From an uncultured Roseateles sp. (GTDB taxonomy: Bacteria; Pseudomonadota; Gammaproteobacteria; Burkholderiales; Burkholderiaceae): 7,050 bases of DNA. The notes under the pieces are model-generated. The model was not told the DNA's origin and ran no database searches. It saw only the letters and a program-made list of their open reading frames with translations. The stretch covers positions 1-7,050 of the forward strand of contig CAMLKW010000222.1 in assembly GCA_946480605.1 (NCBI GenBank). Reading direction: 5' to 3'. How positions within the stretch are numbered: position 1 is the stretch's first letter; the number at the start of each line of letters is the position of its first letter. Both the position numbers and the translations under genes were made by a program. Shown here piece after piece: positions 1 through 6,141 of the stretch.

Positions 1-200
1 CCTCGATGAGCCTGCCGTACCACATCGGCAACGGCTGGTTCGGCGGCCTGCTGCCTTCCATCACGTTCGCGATGGTGGCCCAGAACGGCAACATCTATCA
101 CGGCCTCTGGTATCCGATCGTCATCGCCGTGATCACCTTCGTCATCGGCGTGCTGTTCGTCCGTGAGACCAAGGACGTGGACATCTACGCCAAGGACTGA
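1..200 (+). CDS. MHS-family MFS transporter, C-terminal end (partial)
   Basis: This is the 3' end of a gene entering from the left; the reading frame starts at base 3 and stops with TGA at 198-200. The residues include the run LPYHIGNGWFGGLLP, then a hydrophobic helix (GLWYPIVIAVITFVIGVLFV) and the charged tail RETKDVDIYAKD. That combination is typical of the end of metabolite:H+ symporters (the MHS branch of the MFS, with relatives such as ProP, KgtP and ShiA), which carry small organic acids, betaines or similar solutes across the inner membrane. Only the last one or two membrane segments are visible, so the substrate cannot be told. The gene is followed by an intrinsic terminator and appears unrelated in function to the sugar genes downstream. 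The ATG at base 6 is an internal methionine, not a start. Confidence 0.85.
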   Translation, partial: SMSLPYHIGNGWFGGLLPSITFAMVAQNGNIYHGLWYPIVIAVITFVIGVLFVRETKDVDIYAKD

Positions 201-214
201 GAGACCCTCCATTC

Positions 215-235
215 GCCCCGGGCCTGATCCGGGGC
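215..235 (+). repeat. GC-rich hairpin after the MHS transporter
   Basis: Arms GCCCCGG (215-221) and CCGGGGC (229-235) are perfect complements around a 7-nt loop. No T-tract follows. It sits 15 nt after the transporter stop and 6 nt before the better terminator hairpin, so it may stabilise the mRNA 3' end or act as an accessory termination hairpin. The role is inferred only from position. Confidence 0.4.
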
Positions 236-241
236 TCCTGC

Positions 242-268
242 AAGGCCGGCTCCCATGCCGGCCTTTTT
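242..268 (+). terminator. Rho-independent terminator of the MHS transporter gene
   Basis: A perfect 9-bp stem AAGGCCGGC (242-250) / GCCGGCCTT (257-265) encloses a 6-nt loop and runs into five T residues (264-268). It lies 42 nt after the transporter stop codon and 53 nt before the LacI-family gene. It should separate the upstream unit from the sugar locus, which means the regulator gene needs a promoter of its own downstream of here. Confidence 0.78.
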
Positions 269-321
269 CATGGCGGCGCCGGCCTTGCCGTCGGCATGCA
301 GCCCTGCGACCATGCGCGCCG

Positions 322-1380
322 ATGACCGAACCCCAAGCCCCTCCCGAACCCAGCGCCCGCGAGCAGCGCCGCCTGCAGATGGCCGACATCGCCCGGCTGG
401 CCGGCGTGTCGGTGTCCACCGTGTCGCGGGCCCTCAATGGCAGCGAGCTGATCAATGCCGAGACCCGCCAGCGCATTGCCGAGCTGGCCCGCTCGCTGAA
501 CTACTCGATCAACCTCGGCGCGCGCACTCTGCGGCTGCAGGAGAACAAGACGGTGGCCGTGGTCGTGCCCTACGACCGCCAGTCGCGCCAGCACATCTCG
601 GACCCGTTCTTCCTGTCCATCGTCGGCTCCATCGCCGACGCGCTGACCGACCGCGGCTACGACATGCTGCTGTCGCGCGTGGATGCCGAGCATCTGGACC
701 TGGCAGCGGGCTGGTTCGATTCCGGCAAGGCCATCGGCGTCATCCTCATCGGCCAGTGGCGGCACCACGACCAGCTCAACGAGATGGCCGCCCGCAAGCT
801 GCCGCTGGTGGTGTGGGGCGGCGAGCTGCCCCAGCAGCTGTACGCCAGCGTGGGCGGCGACAACGTGCTGGGCGGCACGCTGGCCGCGCGCCATCTGCTG
901 CAGTCCGGCCGGCGCCGCATCGCCTTCGTCGGCGACGCGCAGCTGCCCGAGGTCTGGCTGCGCCGCCAGGGCTATGCGCAGGCGCTGCGCGAGGCCGGCC
1001 TGGCGGTGGACCCCGCACTGGAGGTGGCCGCGCCGTTCGAGCCCGGCGTGGCGGCCGGCGTGCTGCAGCGTTTCTGTGCCACGCGGCAGGACTTCGACGC
1101 CGTCGTCTGCTGCAGCGATGTGCTGGCGCTGCTGACCATCCAGGCGCTGCGCGCCGTCGGCCGCAGCGTGCCGGGCGACGTGGCCGTCACTGGCTATGAC
1201 GACATGGCGCTGGCTGCGTACTGCGACCCGCCGCTGACGACCGTGCACCAGCCGGTGGCCGAGGCCGGCGCCGAACTGGTGGAGGTGCTGCTGGCGCAGA
1301 TGCGCGGCGAGCGTGCCGGGCCGCGCACGTTGCCGGTCTATTTGAAGCTGCGCGCTAGCGCACCCGACGCCGCACGCTGA
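322..1380 (+). CDS. LacI-family transcriptional repressor, probable sucrose-operon regulator
   Basis: 352 residues, the usual size for the LacI/GalR family. The DNA-binding helix-turn-helix spans about residues 21-40 (ADIARLAGVSVSTVSRALNG), and the hinge region with GARTLR and the ENKT element follows at about 66-77. The periplasmic-binding-protein-like ligand domain runs from about 78 to 345, with family landmarks VVVP (81-84), GGD (178-180), RRRIAFVG (197-204) and GYDD (291-294). The start at 322 was chosen because upstream in-frame codons run back through the terminator at 242-268. No clear Shine-Dalgarno sequence precedes it, and the ATG at 379 just before the helix-turn-helix is an alternative start. 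It is the only regulator in view and lies directly upstream of an operon carrying a LacI-type operator, so it is very likely that operon's repressor. Sucrose, fructose or a phosphorylated product could be the inducer; the sequence does not decide this. No matching operator was seen in front of its own gene, so autoregulation is not supported. Confidence 0.92.
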   Translation: MTEPQAPPEPSAREQRRLQMADIARLAGVSVSTVSRALNGSELINAETRQRIAELARSLNYSINLGARTLRLQENKTVAVVVPYDRQSRQHISDPFFLSIVGSIADALTDRGYDMLLSRVDAEHLDLAAGWFDSGKAIGVILIGQWRHHDQLNEMAARKLPLVVWGGELPQQLYASVGGDNVLGGTLAARHLLQSGRRRIAFVGDAQLPEVWLRRQGYAQALREAGLAVDPALEVAAPFEPGVAAGVLQRFCATRQDFDAVVCCSDVLALLTIQALRAVGRSVPGDVAVTGYDDMALAAYCDPPLTTVHQPVAEAGAELVEVLLAQMRGERAGPRTLPVYLKLRASAPDAAR

Positions 1381-1383
1381 TCG

Positions 1384-1404
1384 CGAGGCGGGGCGGGCGC
1401 CTCG
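1384..1404 (+). terminator. Possible weak terminator hairpin after the regulator gene
   Basis: Arms CGAGGCG (1384-1390) and CGCCTCG (1398-1404) form a 7-bp stem with a 7-nt loop, beginning 4 nt after the regulator stop codon. No run of T follows, so by itself it is not a classical intrinsic terminator. It could be a 3'-end stabilising or pausing structure. Whether transcription reads from the regulator into the operon is therefore open. Confidence 0.25.
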
Positions 1405-1439
1405 GCGCGGCCGTGTTGGGTCAGGCGACGGGCGCGCAA

Positions 1440-1453
1440 TGCGAACGTTTTCA
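1440..1453. promoter_or_regulatory. Secondary LacI-family operator candidate
   Basis: The 14-mer TGCGAACGTTTTCA has a central CG and flanking AA/TT and TG/CA ends. It matches nine of the ten fixed positions of the general LacI-family pattern TGnAAnCGnTTnCA, and five of its seven base pairs are symmetric. Its centre is 67 bp upstream of the perfect operator at 1507-1520. In related systems an auxiliary operator supports repression by DNA looping between two dimers. That role is inferred here. Confidence 0.45.
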
Positions 1454-1501
1454 GCAAGTATCTTTGGAGACTTGATTTCATCCGCAAATACGTGTTTTCA
1501 C

Positions 1502-1507
1502 TAAAAT
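1502..1507 (+). promoter_or_regulatory. Probable -10 element of the sugar operon promoter
   Basis: TAAAAT at 1502-1507 differs from the consensus TATAAT at one position and sits in an AT-rich patch (about 1447-1525) that stands out from the surrounding GC-rich DNA. Its last base is the first base of the perfect operator, so repressor bound there would block the polymerase. No good -35 hexamer lies at 16-18 bp spacing; TTGATT at 1472-1477 is 24 bp away, which is too far. The promoter may be intrinsically weak or need an activator, or the true -10 may be elsewhere in this patch. Confidence 0.4.
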
Positions 1508-1520
1508 GCAATCGATTGCA
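1507..1520. promoter_or_regulatory. Primary LacI-family operator (perfect palindrome)
   Basis: TGCAATCGATTGCA is a perfect 14-bp inverted repeat with the central CG step into which LacI-family hinge helices insert. It matches every fixed position of the family pattern TGnAAnCGnTTnCA. It lies 127 bp downstream of the LacI-family gene and 108 bp upstream of the receptor start codon, immediately next to the likely -10 element. Repression of the receptor-kinase-transporter-phosphorylase operon by the upstream regulator is the natural reading. Confidence 0.82.
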
Positions 1521-1527
1521 AAACGAT

Positions 1528-1618
1528 GGGTGGGCGCGCAGAATGACGGTACGGTTCGGCGCTGGGCAACGGCGCCGGACCCACGCGCCCAAAGAAGGCG
1601 CCCGAACACCGCCCACCC
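1528..1618 (+). other. Structured 5' leader of the sugar operon mRNA
   Basis: Three pairings can be read by eye. A hairpin pairs 1553-1562 with 1572-1581 (10 bp with one G-U, 9-nt loop). An outer stem pairs 1528-1536 (GGGTGGGCG) with 1610-1618 (CGCCCACCC), nine perfect pairs ending directly before the ribosome binding site at 1619. A competing stem pairs 1531-1538 with 1584-1591 (eight perfect pairs) and cannot coexist with the outer stem. The region is GC-rich, so some pairing is expected by chance, and no T-tract suggests attenuation by termination. It does not match a riboswitch class I recognise. Confidence 0.35.
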
Positions 1619-1623
1619 GGAGA
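1619..1623 (+). promoter_or_regulatory. Ribosome binding site of the TonB-dependent receptor gene
   Basis: GGAGA is placed 5 nt before the ATG at 1629. It decides the start of the receptor: the in-frame ATG at 1506 overlaps the operator and -10 element, has no such site, and would put a charged 41-residue stretch before the signal peptide. Confidence 0.8.
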
Positions 1624-1628
1624 CAACC

Positions 1629-3950
1629 ATGACCCGCCCCTTCCCGTGCGCCATCCGCGCCATCCGCCGTCCCTCGCCCCAGCCGTTGTCGGCCGCCGTT
1701 GCGCTGGCCTTGCTGGCCACCGCGGCCCAGGCCCAGCAGGCCGCCGAGCCCGCACCCGCCGCCGACGGCCTCAAGCTCGACGCGGTCGTCGTCACCGGCA
1801 CCTCGACGGCCAAGTCCAAGATGCGCTCCAGCGTGGCCATCTCCTCCATCGAGAGCGACAGCGTCGGCGCCGTCACCGCGGCCAGCTCGACGGACCTGCT
1901 GCGCGGCGTGCCCGGCATTCGCGCCGAGGCCAGCGGCGGCGAGTCCAACGCCAACGTGGCCGTGCGCGGCATCCCGGTCTCGGCCGGCGGCGCGCGCTAC
2001 ATCCAGTTCCAGGAAGACGGCCTGCCCGTGCTGCAGTTCGGCGACATCGCCTTCGCGACGCCCGACACCTGGATGCGTGCCGACGCTGGCTTCGAGCGCC
2101 TGGAAGTCGTGCGCGGCGGCTCGGCCGCGCTGCTGGCCACCGGCGCACCCGGCGGCATCATCAACTTCATCGGCAAGACCGGCCTGGAGCAGGGCGGCTC
2201 GCTGCAACTGACCCAGGGCCTGGACTTCGACCAGACCCGGCTCGACTTCGGCTACGGCGGCCGACTGGCGCCCAAGACGCGCTTCTTCGTCGGCGGCTTC
2301 TACCGCGTGGGCGATGGTGGCCGCAAAGGCGCCGACGGCGTCGAGAACGGCGGCCAGGTGCGCGCCAACGTGACCTTCGAGCTTGAGGGCAAGAGCTATG
2401 TTCGCCTCAGCGTCAAGCACCTGGACGACCACAGCCCCACCTTCATGCCCACGCCGGTGCGGTACGTCAACGGCAGCATCCAGGAGATCTCCGGCCTGGA
2501 CCCGCGCCGCGCCGCCTTCTACGACGCCAGCTGGCCGCTGGACAACACGCTGGCCAACAACAACGGCCGCAGCACCAGCAGCATCCGTGACGGCCTGGCC
2601 GCCAAGAGCGACGCCTTCGGCGTCGAGATGGACCTGGACGCCGGCGGCGGCTTCCGGCTGCAGAACAAGTTCTCGTGGAGCAAGAACTCGGGTCGCTTCG
2701 TCGGCATCTTCCCCGGAGACGACGTGGCCGCCGCACCGGCCGGCACGACCATCGCCAGCGGCGCGGACGCCGGCAAGGCCTACACCGGCAACAAGTTCAC
2801 CGCCGTCATCTTCAACACCAAGGTCGACAACGCCGGCCTGATGGCCAACGACCTGAAGTTCTCGCGCGATTTCGGCCTGGGCGACGGCGCCCGGCTCAGC
2901 GCCGTGGCCGGCCTCTACACCTCGTTGCAGAAGCTGGACCTGACGTGGAACTTCAACCAGTACTCGCTGTCCGCCGACGAGCACGGCGCCCGCGTGCTGA
3001 ACGTGCCCGGCGTCGTCAACGGCGCGCCCGGCTTCGGCGGCTGCTGCAGCAACACGCAGGACAGCAAGTACACGACCACCGCGCCCTACCTGGTGCTGAA
3101 CTACGAGTCCGGCCCGCTGTCGGCCGACATCGGCGTGCGCCGCGACAACCAGAAGGCCAGCGGCAGCTACTACCAGTCCAACGCGGGCCTGAGCTACGAC
3201 CTGAGCAAGCCCAACGCCATCGACTATCGCCTAGGCCGCACGTCCTACTCGCTGGGCGGCAACTACGCGCTGAACAAGGACCTCTCCGTCTTCGCCCGCT
3301 ATTCCGACGGCGCCGCCTACAACGCCGACCGCATCACCTTCTTCAACAACCCCAACCTCGTCAACGGCAAGAGCCCGACCATCCCGACCAACAAGGTCCG
3401 CCAGGCCGAGGCCGGCATCAAGATCCGCGGCAGCGGCATGAGCCTGTTTGCCACGCTGTTCCATGCCAAGACCGACGAGGTCAATGTGGATGTGACCACG
3501 CAGCCCATCGTCGCCAAGGCCAACCGCTACCGCAGCAACGGCCTGGAGCTGGAAGGCTCGGCCCGCTTCGGCATCGTCAACCTGCTGGGCGGCCTGACCT
3601 ACACGGACGCCAAGCAGGCCGACGGCCGCGCGCCCAAGCGCCAGGCCAAGGTGGTGTACCAGCTCACGCCCACCGTCATCGTCAATGATGCGCTGAGCTT
3701 GGGCGTCGGCATCGTCGGCACCACCAAGAGCCAGGACGACGGCCCCACCGGCCCGCTGACCATCACGCTGCCGGCCTACACCGTGGTCAATGCCTTCGCC
3801 AGCTACGCGCTGACCGACAAGCTCATGCTCTCGCTGGCCGCCAACAACCTGTTCAACGAGCTGGCCTACACCGAGAGCAACGACGGTCGCGGCGCCGCGC
3901 GGGCCTACACCGGCCGCACGGTCAAGGCCTCGCTGCGCTACTCGTTCTGA
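1629..3950 (+). CDS. TonB-dependent outer-membrane receptor, probable sucrose uptake
   Basis: 773 residues. Residues 1-35 look like a Sec signal peptide: a basic start, the hydrophobic core AAVALALLA, and a likely cut after ATAAQA. A TonB-box-like segment (LDAVVVTG, 50-57) follows without an N-terminal signalling domain. The plug domain runs to about residue 180, with LLRGVPG, VAVRGIP and the landmark VVRGG at 160-164 followed by GAPGGIINF (172-180). The remaining 590 or so residues are rich in alternating polar and aromatic strands and end in KASLRYSF with a terminal Phe, the usual outer-membrane barrel signature. Such receptors use proton-motive force relayed by TonB-ExbB-ExbD to import scarce ligands. 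The neighbours argue for a sugar, most simply sucrose or a similar glucoside; the ligand cannot be read from this sequence, and siderophores are the main alternative for the family. It is the first gene of the operon and sits behind the operator. The mature protein has only two cysteines, adjacent at residues 472-473. Confidence 0.93.
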   Translation: MTRPFPCAIRAIRRPSPQPLSAAVALALLATAAQAQQAAEPAPAADGLKLDAVVVTGTSTAKSKMRSSVAISSIESDSVGAVTAASSTDLLRGVPGIRAEASGGESNANVAVRGIPVSAGGARYIQFQEDGLPVLQFGDIAFATPDTWMRADAGFERLEVVRGGSAALLATGAPGGIINFIGKTGLEQGGSLQLTQGLDFDQTRLDFGYGGRLAPKTRFFVGGFYRVGDGGRKGADGVENGGQVRANVTFELEGKSYVRLSVKHLDDHSPTFMPTPVRYVNGSIQEISGLDPRRAAFYDASWPLDNTLANNNGRSTSSIRDGLAAKSDAFGVEMDLDAGGGFRLQNKFSWSKNSGRFVGIFPGDDVAAAPAGTTIASGADAGKAYTGNKFTAVIFNTKVDNAGLMANDLKFSRDFGLGDGARLSAVAGLYTSLQKLDLTWNFNQYSLSADEHGARVLNVPGVVNGAPGFGGCCSNTQDSKYTTTAPYLVLNYESGPLSADIGVRRDNQKASGSYYQSNAGLSYDLSKPNAIDYRLGRTSYSLGGNYALNKDLSVFARYSDGAAYNADRITFFNNPNLVNGKSPTIPTNKVRQAEAGIKIRGSGMSLFATLFHAKTDEVNVDVTTQPIVAKANRYRSNGLELEGSARFGIVNLLGGLTYTDAKQADGRAPKRQAKVVYQLTPTVIVNDALSLGVGIVGTTKSQDDGPTGPLTITLPAYTVVNAFASYALTDKLMLSLAANNLFNELAYTESNDGRGAARAYTGRTVKASLRYSF

Positions 3951-4831
3951 TGGCACCCGTCCTCGTCATGGGCGAAGCCCTCGTGGACGAGTTCCACGAC
4001 GGCGCGGTGGCCGGCGGCGCGCCGTTCAACGTCGCGCGTTCGCTGGCCGGCTTGGGTGTGCCGGTGCGCTTCGTCAGCCGCATCGGCGCCGACGACGCAG
4101 CCGGCCGCCTGGTGCTGGACAGCGCCGCCCGTTTCGGCCTCGCGGTGGACGGCATCCAGCGCGACGCCGTCCACGCCACCGGCCGCGTCAGCGTGCATGA
4201 AGGCGAGGGCGGCAGCCACCGCTTCGAAATCCATGCCGATGCGGCCTGGGACCACCTGGCGCCGCCCGCCACGGTCGACGCCGGGCGGGTCTACTTCGGC
4301 AGCCTGATGCAGCGGCACGCGGTCTCGCGTGCGGCCTTGCGGGCGGTGCTCAAGCGCGCCCGGGCGCCCCGCCTGCTGGACCTCAACCTGCGCCCCGGCA
4401 CCGATACGCCGGACCTCGCCGCCGAGTCGCTGATGCTGGCCGACCAGGTCAAGATCAACGAGGACGAGCTGGAGCGCCTGCTGGCCTGGTTCGAGCCCAC
4501 GCTGCCCGCGCTGATGGTCCGCTTCGCGCTGCAGGAACTGCTCGTCACGCGCGGCGCGGCCGGCTATGCGCTGTATGGCGAGCACGGCCAGCTGCTGGCG
4601 GCCGGCGACGGTGTGGCCCAGCCGGACTTCGTGGACAGCGTCGGCGCGGGTGACGGCTTCACCGCCATGCTGCTGGCCGGGCACGCGTTGCGCCGCGACC
4701 GCGCCGCCACGCTGCAACTGGCCAACCGCTATGCCGCGATGATCTGCGGCGTGCGCGGCCCGCTGCCGGACGCCCCCGCCGCGCTGCGGCCCTGGCGCGA
4801 GGCGCTGCACGCGCTGCCTGCGGAGGATTGA
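3950..4831 (+). CDS. PfkB-family carbohydrate kinase, probable fructokinase
   Basis: 293 residues, a normal length for ribokinase/PfkB-family sugar kinases. The N-terminal family signature is at residues 22-36 (GGAPFNVARSLAGLG), the sugar-binding side. The motif KINEDEL (168-174) contains the N-x-x-E element linked to phosphate and magnesium. The C-terminal signature DSVGAGDGF (229-237) carries the anion hole and the catalytic base, Asp235. The expected reaction is ATP + fructose to fructose 6-phosphate in the cytosol. That would use the fructose released by the sucrose phosphorylase two genes downstream, and this context is the main reason for choosing fructokinase over ribokinase or ketogluconokinase. 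The ATG overlaps the receptor stop in TGATG and no Shine-Dalgarno sequence is evident, so translation is probably coupled to the receptor. Met7 (3968) is a less likely alternative start because it would remove the first beta strand. Confidence 0.88.
   Translation: MAPVLVMGEALVDEFHDGAVAGGAPFNVARSLAGLGVPVRFVSRIGADDAAGRLVLDSAARFGLAVDGIQRDAVHATGRVSVHEGEGGSHRFEIHADAAWDHLAPPATVDAGRVYFGSLMQRHAVSRAALRAVLKRARAPRLLDLNLRPGTDTPDLAAESLMLADQVKINEDELERLLAWFEPTLPALMVRFALQELLVTRGAAGYALYGEHGQLLAAGDGVAQPDFVDSVGAGDGFTAMLLAGHALRRDRAATLQLANRYAAMICGVRGPLPDAPAALRPWREALHALPAED
4822..4826 (+). promoter_or_regulatory. Ribosome binding site of the MFS transporter gene
   Basis: GGAGG lies inside the last codons of the kinase gene, 7 nt before the ATG at 4834. 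This spacing selects the ATG over the in-frame TTG at 4828, which is only 1 nt away from the site. It is the strongest Shine-Dalgarno sequence in the window. Confidence 0.8.
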
Positions 4832-4833
4832 GC

Positions 4834-6141
4834 ATGCACAAGCCCCACCTGTCGTTCGCGCAGATCGTGAACATGAATGTCGGCTTCCTCGGCATCCAGT
4901 TCAGCTTCGGCCTGCAGCAGGCCAACATGAGCCCGATCTACCAGATGCTGGGCGCGGACGGCAAGAGCCTGCCCTACCTCTGGCTGGCCGGTCCCATCAC
5001 CGGCCTGCTGGTGCAGCCCATCGTCGGTGCCATGAGCGACCGAACGACGCACGCTTCAGGCCGCCGCACGCCGTACTTCCTGATCGGTGCGCTGCTGTGT
5101 TCGCTGGGCCTGCTCGTCATGCCGTTCAGCCCCGCGCTGTGGTTCGCCGCCGGCCTGCTGTGGATCCTGGACGCGGCCAACAACGTGACCATGGAGCCCT
5201 ACCGCGCCTACGTCAGCGACCGGCTGCGCGAGGAGCAGCATGCGGCCGGCTTCCTGACGCAGGCCTCGTTCACCGGCCTGGCGCAGACGCTGGCCTATCT
5301 CACGCCCAGCCTGCTGGTGTTCTTCGGCATGAACAAGGACGCGCTGGGCGCCAACGGCATCCCGGTCGTCACCACGCTGGCCTTCGTGCTGGGCGCGCTG
5401 CTGTCATTCACCACCGTCTGGTGGTCCGTGCGCAAGGTGCCCGAGTTGCCGCTGCCGCCGGAGGAAATCGCCCGCCTTCGCGCGCTGCCGCGTGGATTCG
5501 GCCCGGCGCTGGCCGAGATCTGGAGTGCCGTGCGCGAGATGCCACCCACGATGCGGCGGCTGTGGTGGATGGCGCTGTTCCAGTGGTACGGAATGATGTG
5601 CTACTGGATCTACATCGTGCCCACGCTGGCCGCCACGGTCTTCGGCACGGACGATCCGCACAGCGCGGGCTTTCGCGACGCCGCGCTGCTGAACGGCCAG
5701 GTCGGCGGCTTCTACAACGCCGTCGCCTTCGTCGCCGCCTTCGCGATGGTGCCGTTCACCAAGCGGCTGGGTGCGAAATGGGTGCATGCCTTCGCGCTGG
5801 CCTGCGCCGCCGCCGGCATGTGGGCGCTGCCCGGCATCCGCAGCGAGGGCTGGCTGTTGTTCCTGCCCATGGTGGGCATCGGCCTGGCCTGGGGCTCCAT
5901 CATGGGCAACCCGTATGTGCTGCTGGCCGGCAGCATCCCGCCCGAGCGGGCCGGGGTCTACATGGGCATCTTCAACATGTTCATCGTCATCCCCATGCTG
6001 ATCCAGGCCGTCACGCTGCCGCTGTTCTACGACAGCCTGCTGGGCGGCCGCCCCGAGAACGTCATCCGCCTGGCCGGCGTGCTGCTGGCGCTGGCCGCGC
6101 TGTGCGTGCTGGCCGTCAAGACTCCGAAGGCTTCGTCATGA
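4834..6141 (+). CDS. MFS sugar transporter, probable sucrose:H+ symporter (SuxC/SLC45-like)
   Basis: 435 residues with about 12 hydrophobic segments, at roughly 12-30, 47-67, 80-98, 101-118, 143-165, 178-198, 243-266, 290-308, 316-333, 341-364, 374-398 and 410-428. A longer cytosolic loop between TM6 and TM7 (200-240) is typical of the superfamily. The loop after TM2 reads GAMSDRTTHASGRRTPYF (65-82), the MFS signature in the form seen in bacterial and plant disaccharide carriers. The early segment FGLQQANMSPIYQMLGA (25-41) is familiar from proteobacterial transporters of the SuxC and maltose/sucrose type. It should carry intact sucrose, or a closely related disaccharide, from the periplasm to the cytosol with protons. 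The gene follows the kinase stop by 2 nt and overlaps the phosphorylase start by 4 nt. Substrate is inferred from these motifs and the cytosolic phosphorylase; maltose is the main alternative. Confidence 0.87.
   Translation: MHKPHLSFAQIVNMNVGFLGIQFSFGLQQANMSPIYQMLGADGKSLPYLWLAGPITGLLVQPIVGAMSDRTTHASGRRTPYFLIGALLCSLGLLVMPFSPALWFAAGLLWILDAANNVTMEPYRAYVSDRLREEQHAAGFLTQASFTGLAQTLAYLTPSLLVFFGMNKDALGANGIPVVTTLAFVLGALLSFTTVWWSVRKVPELPLPPEEIARLRALPRGFGPALAEIWSAVREMPPTMRRLWWMALFQWYGMMCYWIYIVPTLAATVFGTDDPHSAGFRDAALLNGQVGGFYNAVAFVAAFAMVPFTKRLGAKWVHAFALACAAAGMWALPGIRSEGWLLFLPMVGIGLAWGSIMGNPYVLLAGSIPPERAGVYMGIFNMFIVIPMLIQAVTLPLFYDSLLGGRPENVIRLAGVLLALAALCVLAVKTPKASS

Noticed and set aside
163..321. N-terminal extension of the regulator from the ATG at 163
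   Set aside because: It would overlap the MHS transporter's last codons and run through the intrinsic terminator. The added residues are Arg/Pro-rich with no relation to LacI proteins.
268..1248. A 326-codon - strand frame and a 314-codon + strand frame (255-1199) over the LacI gene
   Set aside because: Both have biased Arg/Ala/His/Gln-rich compositions and no domain, while the LacI frame shows a complete helix-turn-helix and ligand-binding domain.
1484..1499. Third imperfect inverted repeat centred on CG between the two operators
   Set aside because: Six of eight pairs are symmetric, but it fails most fixed positions of the LacI-family pattern; AT-rich promoter DNA can give this by chance.
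1492..1501. GTGTTTTCAC as a possible CRP half-site pair
   Set aside because: The half-sites are too short and too close; the TGTGA-N6-TCACA arrangement is not met.
1597..1603. GGCGCCC as a further pairing partner for 1532-1537 in the leader
   Set aside because: Only six pairs of a very common GC-rich word; not distinguishable from background.
1506..1628. N-terminal extension of the receptor from the ATG at 1506
   Set aside because: That ATG overlaps the -10 element and operator. The extra 41 residues would bury the signal peptide, and the ATG at 1629 has a well-spaced GGAGA.
1338..2984. A 548-codon open frame on the - strand, opposite the end of the regulator and most of the receptor
   Set aside because: It lies antisense to two well-supported genes. 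Its product is a low-complexity Ala/Gly/Val/Arg/Gln-rich string with no recognisable domain, as expected from GC-rich codon bias on the opposite strand.
3938..4810. A 290-codon - strand frame opposite the kinase gene
   Set aside because: It mirrors the kinase codons and has no motif; the + strand frame carries both PfkB signatures.
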